DNA from: JAPLJU01 sp964547985
GTDB lineage: Bacteria; Desulfobacterota; Syntrophia; Syntrophales; UBA2192
DNA length: 19,004 nt
Direction of reading: 5' to 3'
NCBI GenBank assembly: GCA_964547985.1
Contig: CAZJPV010000044.1
Location: 1-19,004 of the forward strand
In this document: in pieces, positions 7,603-14,217 of the stretch
Numbering within the stretch: position 1 is the stretch's first letter
How the letters are laid out: the number at the start of each line of letters is the position of its first letter
Notes under the pieces: generated by a model
What the model was told of the DNA's origin: nothing
Database searches by the model: none
What the model saw: the letters and a program-made list of their open reading frames with translations, nothing else
Translations under genes and position numbers: made by a program

Positions 7603-9711
7603 TCAAGTCCGGTCATATTCAGAAAATTGCATGGTAAAGGTGGCCCGTCCCTGGGTCAGTGAGCGGACGTCCGTGGAATACCCAAAGAGGGCCCTGAGGG
7701 GGACCCGGGCCCTGAGTTCACTGATGGGTCCCTTCGGTTCGATGGACTGGATCTCGCCTTTCCTCGCATTGATATCCCCGATGACCTCCCCCATAAACTC
7801 GCTCGGCGTGATAATATCAACCTTCATGATTGGCTCGAGCAGCACAGGTCCGGCCTTCGCACAGCCTTCTTTCACGGCCGTGGATGCCGCGATCCTGTAA
7901 CCCACGGGGCTGGCCTCCCCCTCCTTGAAGGATCCCCCGATGATGCGGACCCGAATATCCATCATGGGGTATCCGGCTATCACACCGCTCAAAAGTGCCT
8001 CGCTGATACCCTCCTCTATAGCGGTATGGAATTCAACCGGGACATCCTCTATCTTGAGTTCGTCGATGATCTCGGTGCCGCCGCCCCGCCTGTTTGGTTC
8101 CAGGAGGAGCTTCACGTGGCCGAAGTGCTTTCTTTCCCCGAGCTCCTTCTCGAAACGCCCTTCCACCTCGGCACTCTTCTCGATGGTCTCACGATAGACA
8201 ACCCGTGGCTTGCCGACATTGACCCGTGTGTTGAATTCCCGGGTCAGGCGGTCGATCACGATTTCCAGGTGGAGCTCGCCCATGCCGGAGATGACCGTCT
8301 GGGCCGTCTCATCCTCATACTTCAGCCGGAGGGTCGGGTCTTCTTCCATGAGCTTCTCCAGCGCAGGTTGCAGCTTCTCCTGTTCGGCCGGCGTCTTGGC
8401 CTCGATCGCCTGGCTGATAACCGGGTTGTATACTTCGATGGGTTCCAGGACGATCGGGTGGGTCTCATCACATATGGTGTCCCCGGTCATCGTGTCTTTC
8501 AGGCCCACAACGGTAATGATATCACCGGCACCGGCGATATCGATCCTTTCCCTCTTGTTGGCATGCATCTTCAGGAGACGTGCGATCTTTTCCTTCTTCC
8601 CCCTCGTTGCGTTATAGACTTCCTCCCCGGTCTTCAAACGACCCGAATAGATCCTCACATAGGTATTCTTCCGGCCCTCCATCATGCTTACCTTGAAGGC
8701 CAGGCCGCAAAAAGGGGCGTCCTCTCTGCTCTGACGGGTTTCACTTTTCTTGGTCCTGGGATTGAACCCCTCGACCGCAGAGATATCCTGGGGGGACGGC
8801 AGGAAGTTCACCACGGCATCGAGGACGGGCTGGATGCCTCTGTTTCGCAAAGCCGAACCGCAGAGCACCGGGACCACCTTGAGTGAGATCGTAGAGCGCC
8901 TGATCGCCTTCAGGAGTTCGTCTTCCTTGAACTCTGCCCCGGTGAGGTATCTCTCCGCCACTTCATCATCTATCTCCGCAAGGGTTTCTATCATCTTCTC
9001 CCGGTGCGTTTCGAAGGCCTGCATGAAATCATCGGGGATATCGAGAAGGTCAAAGGCGGCCCCCAGGGTTGCCGTCTGCCAGACAATCAGCTTCCCCCGT
9101 ACGAGATCAACGACGCCTCCAAAGTTCTCCCCCTCCCCGTAGGGAATCTGGACCGGCAATGGCACGGAGACAAACCGTTCCTTCATCATTCCGACGGCAT
9201 GAAAAAAATCCGCCCCGACCCGGTCCATCTTATTGATGAAAGCGGTCTTGGGAACGCCGTACTTGTCCGCCTGGTGCCAGACCGTCTCAGACTGGGGCTC
9301 CACACCCTCCACGGCCGAAAAAACGACAACGGCGCCGTCGAGCACCCGGAGACTCCGTTCGACTTCGATCGTAAAGTCCACATGGCCCGGCGTGTCGATA
9401 AGGTGAATCTCGAACCCACGCCAGTCGCAGGTGGTCACGGCAGAGGTGATGGTAATCCCCCGCTCCTGCTCCTGAGGCATCCAGTCCATCACGGCTTCAC
9501 CGTCGTGAACCTCCCCCATCTTGTAGGACCTGCCCGTGTAATAGAGAATTCTCTCCGTGATCGTCGTCTTCCCCGCGTCGATATGAGCGACGATCCCTAT
9601 ATTTCTGATTCGGGAGAGTTTTACCTTTGATGCCACGGATTCCGGTCCACTCTGGAAAGTGAGAATATTTTCGAAACCGACGGACAGACAGGGATGACGG
9701 CCCGACGGCAT
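7603..9711 (-). CDS. fusA: Elongation factor G paralogue
   Basis: This is a cytoplasmic translational GTPase acting in ribosome translocation or recycling. Using ATG 9711, G1 is HIDAGKTT (43-50), followed by switch I around GITITSA, G3 DTPGH (106-110) and G4 NKMD (160-163). Domains II-V follow, and the protein ends with the domain-V region. It is not in a str operon (no rpsL, rpsG or tuf nearby), so it is probably a second EF-G. Deltaproteobacteria often carry EF-G paralogues divided between translocation and recycling; I cannot say which this is. The start is uncertain. ATG 9711 has AGGGGG 7 bases upstream but adds a 25-residue extension absent from ordinary EF-G. GTG 9636 gives a normal N-terminus (VASKVKLSRIRNIGI; 677 residues) but has only a weak ribosome-binding site. 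It lies 41 bases (or 116) after the GerMN gene. Confidence 0.94.
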   Translation of the reverse strand: MPSGRHPCLSVGFENILTFQSGPESVASKVKLSRIRNIGIVAHIDAGKTTITERILYYTGRSYKMGEVHDGEAVMDWMPQEQERGITITSAVTTCDWRGFEIHLIDTPGHVDFTIEVERSLRVLDGAVVVFSAVEGVEPQSETVWHQADKYGVPKTAFINKMDRVGADFFHAVGMMKERFVSVPLPVQIPYGEGENFGGVVDLVRGKLIVWQTATLGAAFDLLDIPDDFMQAFETHREKMIETLAEIDDEVAERYLTGAEFKEDELLKAIRRSTISLKVVPVLCGSALRNRGIQPVLDAVVNFLPSPQDISAVEGFNPRTKKSETRQSREDAPFCGLAFKVSMMEGRKNTYVRIYSGRLKTGEEVYNATRGKKEKIARLLKMHANKRERIDIAGAGDIITVVGLKDTMTGDTICDETHPIVLEPIEVYNPVISQAIEAKTPAEQEKLQPALEKLMEEDPTLRLKYEDETAQTVISGMGELHLEIVIDRLTREFNTRVNVGKPRVVYRETIEKSAEVEGRFEKELGERKHFGHVKLLLEPNRRGGGTEIIDELKIEDVPVEFHTAIEEGISEALLSGVIAGYPMMDIRVRIIGGSFKEGEASPVGYRIAASTAVKEGCAKAGPVLLEPIMKVDIITPSEFMGEVIGDINARKGEIQSIEPKGPISELRARVPLRALFGYSTDVRSLTQGRATFTMQFSEYDRT

Positions 9712-9752
9712 GCGAAGGCCCCCTGTTTCTGCCGGAAGAGGAAGGAGTGAGG

Positions 9753-10364
9753 TTAGCCCTCGGCCGACCCTTTCTTGATCAAATCCCTGTCAGGCAGGAT
9801 GGGCTCTCTGGTGTCGACATGCCCCTTGATCGTTGTGAATTCCTTTCCGTCGACCAGGAGTTTCACCCGTTTGATTTCCTGTAGGTTAAGGGCCAGCGTA
9901 TTCGCCATGGAATAAAGGGTCGCCATTTCGCTGGCCGTTCCGCCCGGATGGTCGTCTATGAGCTTACGGTTAAAACTCACATGGGCCGTTCCATTCTTGT
10001 CAACGGTGACGCTTTGAAGCTGCAAACCCTCAGGCAATGTCCTCACGAGGTTCAACTTGGATCCCTCCATGAGGGCCTTGACCAATTCCTCCGCCTGTCC
10101 GTTCAACGTCTTCGGTCTGGGAATGATTCTCTTCTCGGGAACAAGGAAGCGCTCGTTGGAATCGGAAAAATAAAGCTGCACACTCCATCGCTCGCGTTTC
10201 TCATCCGAAGAGGGCGGCAATATCGAGTCGGAGAGCGACTTGTAGAGAAAAGCGAGGAAGCCCCCACAGACCACGATCAACGCGAGGAACAGGAACAGCT
10301 TCAGTGTTTTTCTCTTCTTCTTCGCCTTGACTTCCGATGTCCTTCTTTGGCGCTTTGAAGCCAT
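9753..10364 (-). CDS. GerMN-domain protein, membrane-anchored
   Basis: A 203-residue protein with a basic N-terminus (KRQRR, KAKKKRK), one membrane segment (~22-44) and a periplasmic GerMN domain (~60-190). The recognisable parts are the VQLYFSDSNERFLVPEKR strand region, the AEELVKALMEG helix, and VKLLVDGKEF followed by GHVDTREPI near the end. GerMN was named from spore germination and sporulation proteins of Firmicutes, but it is widespread in non-sporulating deltaproteobacteria, where its role is unknown; it may bind peptidoglycan or a small ligand. GGAGG (plus-strand 10369-10373) lies 4 bases before the ATG. It is the first gene of the apparent GerMN/EF-G/sigma-54-activator unit, with a promoter-like site 33-61 bases upstream. 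Confidence 0.85.
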   Translation of the reverse strand: MASKRQRRTSEVKAKKKRKTLKLFLFLALIVVCGGFLAFLYKSLSDSILPPSSDEKRERWSVQLYFSDSNERFLVPEKRIIPRPKTLNGQAEELVKALMEGSKLNLVRTLPEGLQLQSVTVDKNGTAHVSFNRKLIDDHPGGTASEMATLYSMANTLALNLQEIKRVKLLVDGKEFTTIKGHVDTREPILPDRDLIKKGSAEG

Positions 10365-10396
10365 GAGGCCTCCACACCCGGCTTAAAAACTTTGCC

Positions 10397-10425
10397 TGTT
10401 TAGGGCATTTTTCAGACACTGTCAA
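10397..10425 (-). promoter_or_regulatory. Likely promoter of the GerMN / EF-G / activator unit
   Basis: Read on the minus strand, TTGACA (10425-10420) is followed after 17 bases by TAAACA (10402-10397). The -35 is perfect; the -10 has 3 of 6 consensus bases. An A/T-rich tract just upstream of the -35 (plus 10427-10441) resembles an UP element. The transcript would start about 25 bases before the GerMN start codon. Confidence 0.5.
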
Positions 10426-10498
10426 GAAAAGTTAAAAAAAACCGTCCGGACACTGACATGCTCCAAAACGCGAAAAGACCTTGACGGACTTTGGACGT

Positions 10499-11257
10499 TT
10501 AGAGCCGATCGAGCTTTTGCCTGGCCATTCTGGCTAAATCCGAGTCCGGCGCCAGCCGGATGACCGTCTTGAACTCGCTGGCGGCATCCCTTCGATTCTT
10601 CATTGTCAGGTAAGCCTCACCGAGCCAGTAATGGGCTTCCGCGAGGTTCGGGAGAAGCTCAATGGATTTCTTCAGGTGGGTGATCGCCTTGCTGGTATAA
10701 CCGGCCTTCAGGCTGGCCATGCCCCTGTCCTTCTCAATGAAAGGCATGATGGGGGTGTTGGGTTCCTTGGTGACGGCCTCGTCATATTTGGCCAGGGCCA
10801 TCATATAATCCCCCTTCATGTAATAGGCGCGGCCTGTGTTGTAAAGGGGAAACGAAGGTGTTTCATACAGGGGGTTGGCGAGGGCCCTGCCGAATGATTC
10901 GATCGCACGGTCATACTGGCCCATATTAAAATAGAGTTTCCCCAGGTCGTTGTGGGCTTCCGAGTAATCCGGCTTCAGTTCGACGGCTTTCTTCGCCTCC
11001 CGGACCGCCTCGTCGTTCATCCCCTTCCCGGCATAGGCAAGGGCGAGGTAGTAGTGAACCTGCGGATCTTCGGGGGTCAGTTTCTCCGCCTCCAGCAACT
11101 CCTTGAGAGCTGCGGTGTAATTGCCGCTATGAAATTGAGCTGTTGCCATGTCGACATGGAGCTTCGCCTTTTCCTTGTTTTCATAGTCCGTCGCGCAGCC
11201 CGCAAAAAGGACAACAACCGCGAGCACCATCCCGATTCTTACCCATCTTTTTTCCAT
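10499..11257 (-). CDS. TPR-repeat lipoprotein, PilW/PilF-like
   Basis: A 252-residue lipoprotein with signal peptide MEKRW plus a hydrophobic core and lipobox LFAGC (Cys21). The rest is built of tetratricopeptide repeats, five to six in number, from about residue 34 to 250. Examples are the YTAALKELLEAEKLTPEDP and YDRAIESFGRALANPLYE units. The ETPSFPLYNTGRAYYMKGDY segment resembles PilW/PilF, the outer-membrane lipoprotein that helps assemble the type IV pilus secretin. This assignment is by family resemblance; a general TPR scaffold is the alternative. GAGG lies 5 bases before the ATG at 11257. It is the last gene of a three-gene unit, 25 bases after the HD-domain gene. A prepilin-like gene lies 7 kb away on the same strand. 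Confidence 0.85.
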   Translation of the reverse strand: MEKRWVRIGMVLAVVVLFAGCATDYENKEKAKLHVDMATAQFHSGNYTAALKELLEAEKLTPEDPQVHYYLALAYAGKGMNDEAVREAKKAVELKPDYSEAHNDLGKLYFNMGQYDRAIESFGRALANPLYETPSFPLYNTGRAYYMKGDYMMALAKYDEAVTKEPNTPIMPFIEKDRGMASLKAGYTSKAITHLKKSIELLPNLAEAHYWLGEAYLTMKNRRDAASEFKTVIRLAPDSDLARMARQKLDRL

Positions 11258-11282
11258 GATGACCTCATTCTGCGTGAAAGAT

Positions 11283-11858
11283 TTATTTTCGGTTTCCGTT
11301 CACCCACCAGTCGCTTTTGCCCTTGAACCACCACTGCGTGGAGTCGGTCTTCAATATCGTATCGACCATCTTCCTCGCCATGGCCGTGTGAAGCCGCTTC
11401 CTGGCAAACCGGATCCACTCCTTGCTGTAACGGTTCCCAAGATCCCCGTATTCCTTGAGTTGCAGGATCAGGGCAAGCTGATCGGCATCGTGAACGATGA
11501 GCGACTCTCTGGTCTTCATCCCGTTGAATTCATCGATGAGGGCCTCGATCTCTCCGCCGAAAAAAAGTGTCTCCGTGAGTTCCCGAACGGCCTTTTCCTC
11601 ATCCACGCTGACGTACTTTTTGCTCACATAGTTCATGTCGCCTGTTCTCGCCTCGGGCAGGTCGTGGACGAGACACATCCTCAATACCTTCAGCTCGTCT
11701 GCACCCTTTTCGAGCTTGCAGAGGGTGTAGCCAATGAAAATGGTCCTCAGGATATGCTCCGCGACGTTTTCCTGGCCGGAGCCAAGAAACTGAAACCCCG
11801 TGCGAGGGGTTTTATTCAGCATACCGACTTCGAAGAGAAAATTGACGATATCCTTCAT
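11283..11858 (-). CDS. HD-domain phosphohydrolase, HDDC2/YfbR (5'-deoxynucleotidase) type
   Basis: A 191-residue cytoplasmic metal-dependent phosphohydrolase. The HD metal ligands are visible as AEHI (His35), LVHDLPE (His65-Asp66) and HDADQLALILQ (Asp126 as the last ligand). The DQLALILQLKEYG stretch is close to the HDDC2 form. Members of this family dephosphorylate deoxynucleoside 5'-monophosphates and so feed nucleotide salvage; the exact substrate here is inferred. The C-terminus has a Trp-rich tail (TQWWFKGKSDWW). AAAGGAA lies just before the ATG at 11858, and the preceding gene ends 14 bases upstream, so translational coupling is likely. It is part of the 72-residue protein / HD / TPR lipoprotein unit. 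Confidence 0.88.
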   Translation of the reverse strand: MKDIVNFLFEVGMLNKTPRTGFQFLGSGQENVAEHILRTIFIGYTLCKLEKGADELKVLRMCLVHDLPEARTGDMNYVSKKYVSVDEEKAVRELTETLFFGGEIEALIDEFNGMKTRESLIVHDADQLALILQLKEYGDLGNRYSKEWIRFARKRLHTAMARKMVDTILKTDSTQWWFKGKSDWWVNGNRK

Positions 11859-11872
11859 CTTATTCCTTTGGG

Positions 11873-12091
11873 TTATACCTTCTTCAGAATCTTAACCCGA
11901 TTGGCCATCATTTCAGAGACCTTTTTGATCTCCAGCTGGAGCGCGGCAATTCCCTCCGGCCTCATGGCGGCGATCCTGTCCAGTCGCTCTTTCCAGTACT
12001 CCAGGAAAGAAATCTCCTGTTCCTTGAGCTTTTTCTCAATCTGGTTTTGCAGGTTTTTGAGAAACTCCGGGTCGGGGGTTTTCATATCCAT
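11873..12091 (-). CDS. Small conserved-looking helical protein, 72 residues
   Basis: I do not recognise a named family. The protein is rich in Lys, Glu and Leu, with heptad-like stretches (FLKNLQNQIEKKLKEQEISF and LQLEIKKVSEMMANRVKIL), so it is probably a helical hairpin or short coiled coil. It has no signal peptide or membrane segment. The start at 12091 is chosen because AAGAAGG (plus 12099-12105) lies 7 bases upstream and a promoter lies just beyond. The longer reading back to 12214 would run through that promoter and is rejected. It is first in the unit before the HD-domain gene, with a 14-base gap. Confidence 0.7.
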   Translation of the reverse strand: MDMKTPDPEFLKNLQNQIEKKLKEQEISFLEYWKERLDRIAAMRPEGIAALQLEIKKVSEMMANRVKILKKV

Positions 12092-12142
12092 CCTGCAACC
12101 TTCTTCAATTTTCCTTCTCGACTGGCCTGAGAAATTTCGCGT

Positions 12143-12170
12143 ATTATAACAGTAAAGCGCAATCTTGCAA
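12143..12170 (-). promoter_or_regulatory. Promoter of the 72-residue protein / HD / TPR unit
   Basis: On the minus strand TTGCAA (12170-12165) is followed after 16 bases by a perfect TATAAT (12148-12143), preceded by TGT to give an extended -10. Transcription would begin near 12136, leaving a leader of about 45 bases before the start at 12091. Confidence 0.8.
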
Positions 12171-12270
12171 CCAAGAAAGTGGGTACCCATAAGCTGATTC
12201 AGATGCAATTTCAAATCATTATAAGATTTTGTAACTAGTTTAAGTCAAACAACTTTTTTCCAGAAACTTC

Positions 12271-12298
12271 TTGCCTTCAGCGACCTTTCTGTTATAGT
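12271..12298 (+). promoter_or_regulatory. Promoter of the AtoE-like transporter gene
   Basis: TTGCCT (12271-12276) and TATAGT (12293-12298) are separated by 16 bases, with TGT before the -10 forming an extended -10 element. The start point would be near 12305. It is divergent from the minus-strand promoter at 12143-12170; about 100 bases separate the two -35 elements. Confidence 0.7.
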
Positions 12299-12329
12299 TT
12301 ACACAATTTTATAGAAAGGAGGAGGTTTT

Positions 12330-13685
12330 ATGCTTAGAAGATTGGCTCACTTTTTCACCTATGTCATGCGTCATTATCTACCCGATGCTTACCTTTTTGC
12401 TATCCTTCTAACCCTTTTAGCGGCCGTTCTGGCCCTCATCTTTACCCCGTCGGATATTATGAAAGTGGTTACCACCTGGGGTAACGGGATATACGGGATC
12501 ATCGCCTTCGCGATGCAAATGATCCTGATTCTCGTTACGGGCTACTGCCTCGCCCTCACGCGCCCGGTCAGCAAGGCACTGGACTGGGTTGCCGGGTTCG
12601 CGACGACACCCGTGAAGGGCGCTATGATCACCGTGTTTGTAGCCAGTTTTGCGGGCTGGATCAACTGGGGGTTCGGGCTCATCGTGGGAGGATTCCTCGC
12701 CCTGGAAATTGCGAACCGTCAGCGGAAATCAGACTTCCCGTTTCTCATCGCCGCCGCCTACGCCGGGCTGGGGATCTGGCACATGGGGTTTTCCGGTTCC
12801 ATCCCTCTTCTCCTGGCAACGTCCAAATCGGCTCTTAACCTGATTGAAAAGATAACCGGCCAGATAGTACCGATCTCCGACACCATCCTTGCCCCGTGGA
12901 ACCTGATTCCGGCCGCGGTCATGCTTTTCACGATCCCCATCGTCTTTTACCTGATTCACCCCAAGGAAGAAGATGTGATCTCGATCTCTCCGGAGCGTGC
13001 AAAGGAACTCCTCGGGGAGACGGTCGAGGTGGAAAAGCCGGCGAACCCCACGCTGGCGGATCGCATTGATCACAGCTACATCGTCAACTTCGTCTTTGCG
13101 GCCATGGGGGTCGCATACCTGGTCTGGCATTTCATGAACAAGGGTTTCGACCTGAACCTCAACATCGTCATCTTCCTCTTCTTCATCCTGGGTGTCATTC
13201 TCCACGGGAAACCCATCAACTACGTGAGAGCCATGAACATCGCCATCCGCTCCTGCGGAGGCATCGCCCTGCAGTTCCCCCTCTACGGCGGCATCATGGG
13301 GATCATGATCGGCACGGGCCTGGCGAAGGTCATCGCCAACTGGTTCGTGGCTATCTCCACCCCCGAGACCTTCTACATGTTCCAGTTCTGGTCGGCCGGC
13401 ATCATCAACATGTTCGTCCCCTCCGGCGGCGGACAGTGGGCTGTCCAGGGGCCGATCACCATCGAGGCTGCCAGACTGCTGAACATCGACATGGTGAAAT
13501 CCGCCATGATGGTGGCCTGGGGAGATCAGTGGACCAACATGATCCAGCCCTTCTGGGCCCTGCCGCTGCTCGGTCTGGCCGGTCTTTCCGCCAGGGACAT
13601 CATGGGCTACACAACCATCACACTTCTCTGGTGGGGTGCCATCATGACCTTCTTCGCCCTGCTCATCGGTTTCGGTGTCATGTGA
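12330..13685 (+). CDS. atoE: Short-chain fatty acid transporter, AtoE family
   Basis: A 451-residue polytopic inner-membrane protein of the AtoE/short-chain fatty acid transporter family, which imports acids such as acetoacetate, butyrate or similar. Hydrophobic segments run through almost the whole length, broken by one polar cytoplasmic stretch (~210-250, HPKEEDVISISPERAKELLG). Family-type motifs are GWINWGFGLIVGGFLALEIA in the first half, and NMFVPSGGGQWAVQGPI and AWGDQWTNMIQPFWALPLLG near the end. Length matches E. coli AtoE (440). GAAAGGAGGAGG, ending a few bases before the ATG at 12330, is a very strong ribosome-binding site. It has its own promoter and terminator and sits before an acyl-CoA dehydrogenase gene, fitting a role in fatty acid uptake. 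The exact substrate is unknown. Confidence 0.93.
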   Translation: MLRRLAHFFTYVMRHYLPDAYLFAILLTLLAAVLALIFTPSDIMKVVTTWGNGIYGIIAFAMQMILILVTGYCLALTRPVSKALDWVAGFATTPVKGAMITVFVASFAGWINWGFGLIVGGFLALEIANRQRKSDFPFLIAAAYAGLGIWHMGFSGSIPLLLATSKSALNLIEKITGQIVPISDTILAPWNLIPAAVMLFTIPIVFYLIHPKEEDVISISPERAKELLGETVEVEKPANPTLADRIDHSYIVNFVFAAMGVAYLVWHFMNKGFDLNLNIVIFLFFILGVILHGKPINYVRAMNIAIRSCGGIALQFPLYGGIMGIMIGTGLAKVIANWFVAISTPETFYMFQFWSAGIINMFVPSGGGQWAVQGPITIEAARLLNIDMVKSAMMVAWGDQWTNMIQPFWALPLLGLAGLSARDIMGYTTITLLWWGAIMTFFALLIGFGVM

Positions 13686-13704
13686 TCCGGTATCAGGGCG
13701 ACCG

Positions 13705-13762
13705 GGATATCTCATCACAAGACCCCCTGCAGATGAACAGGGGGTGGTGAATCGAGATATCC
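13705..13762. repeat. Long nested hairpin after the transporter gene
   Basis: Three inverted-repeat segments nest: GGATATCTC/GAGATATCC (13705-13713, 13754-13762), TCAC/GTGA (13715-13718, 13747-13750) and CCCCCTG/CAGGGGG (13723-13729, 13738-13744), with an 8-base loop. No T-run follows. It lies 19 bases after the atoE stop and 19 bases before a standard terminator, so it may protect the transcript's 3' end. Confidence 0.8.
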
Positions 13763-13780
13763 AGGATACAGATGCTTGAG

Positions 13781-13815
13781 AAAAAGCCGCCCGTCTTGCG
13801 GGGCGGCTTTTTCTT
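13781..13815. terminator. Intrinsic terminator after the transporter gene
   Basis: AAAAAGCCGCCC (13781-13792) pairs perfectly with GGGCGGCTTTTT (13801-13812) around an 8-base loop. It is GC-rich, flanked by A's and T's, and could act in both directions. Confidence 0.92.
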
Positions 13816-13970
13816 GGAAATCAGGAAAATGAACACCACCATTCAAATTCCTGCAAATCAAGGGTCTTTATCCGGATTTCGTCTTCTTCCGATCTTAATT
13901 GCGGCGTGCTCTTTGCTTTTTCCTGACACCCGGGGCATGGCGGAGACAGCAAAAAAAGGCTTTTTTCACC

Positions 13971-13999
13971 TTGACATACCCCGCTCAATTTTATATATG
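13971..13999 (+). promoter_or_regulatory. Promoter of the acyl-CoA dehydrogenase gene
   Basis: TTGACA (13971-13976) is followed after exactly 17 bases by TATATG (13994-13999). The -35 is perfect and the -10 matches at the first four bases. A/T tracts at 13951-13966 could serve as an UP element. Transcription would start near 14006, giving a leader of about 212 bases before the acyl-CoA dehydrogenase start. Confidence 0.7.
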
Positions 14000-14005
14000 T
14001 TCATG

Positions 14006-14217
14006 GGTTTTCGGGTCGTTTGACAGAAAAAAAGGAGGATATCCATAGCCCTTCCCCGAAACCGGGTGATCCCCTCAAAACCTATTTCTTTTCAACAACA
14101 TAGAGAACCCAATGCGAGTTGCTCCATGCGAGGGCTGAATGCATTCGATACAGCAGACAGAAGAATCATGTAATTCGCTTGTTGGGATATAAAAACAGAA
14201 AGGGAGGTAGATGAATT
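14006..14217 (+). other. Long leader of the acyl-CoA dehydrogenase gene, with a possible relic ORF
   Basis: The leader contains an ideal ribosome-binding site, AAAGGAGG (14031-14038). Seven bases downstream is ATA (14045-14047) rather than ATG. From that ATA a frame stays open for 42 codons to TAA (14171-14173). The frame encodes a basic, hydrophilic sequence beginning xALPRNRVIPSKP that I cannot match to a family. It may be a leader peptide with a rare start, a decayed small gene, or chance. The remainder holds nothing else I can identify. The true gene start is served by AGGGAGGT at 14201-14208. Confidence 0.4.

Noticed and set aside
8026..8886. A 286-codon plus-strand frame opposite the EF-G gene
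   Set aside because: No domain, and the minus strand encodes conserved EF-G domains across the same bases.
10434..10487. Possible terminator after the TPR lipoprotein gene (CCGTC/GACGG before an 8-T run on the minus strand)
   Set aside because: Only five base pairs around a 36-base loop; too weak to call, although the T-run is suggestive.
12092..12214. N-terminal extension of the 72-residue protein back to 12214
   Set aside because: It would run through a perfect TATAAT extended -10 promoter and has no ribosome-binding site, whereas ATG 12091 has AAGAAGG at good spacing.
12729..13718. A 329-codon open frame antisense to the AtoE-like gene
   Set aside because: Low-complexity Asp/His/Gly/Glu product, entirely opposite a clear transporter gene; a codon-bias shadow.
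13829..14023. A 64-residue ORF with a hydrophobic N-terminal stretch (MNTTIQIPANQG start)
   Set aside because: The AGGA is only two bases from the ATG, the acyl-CoA dehydrogenase promoter lies within it, and its sequence resembles no family.
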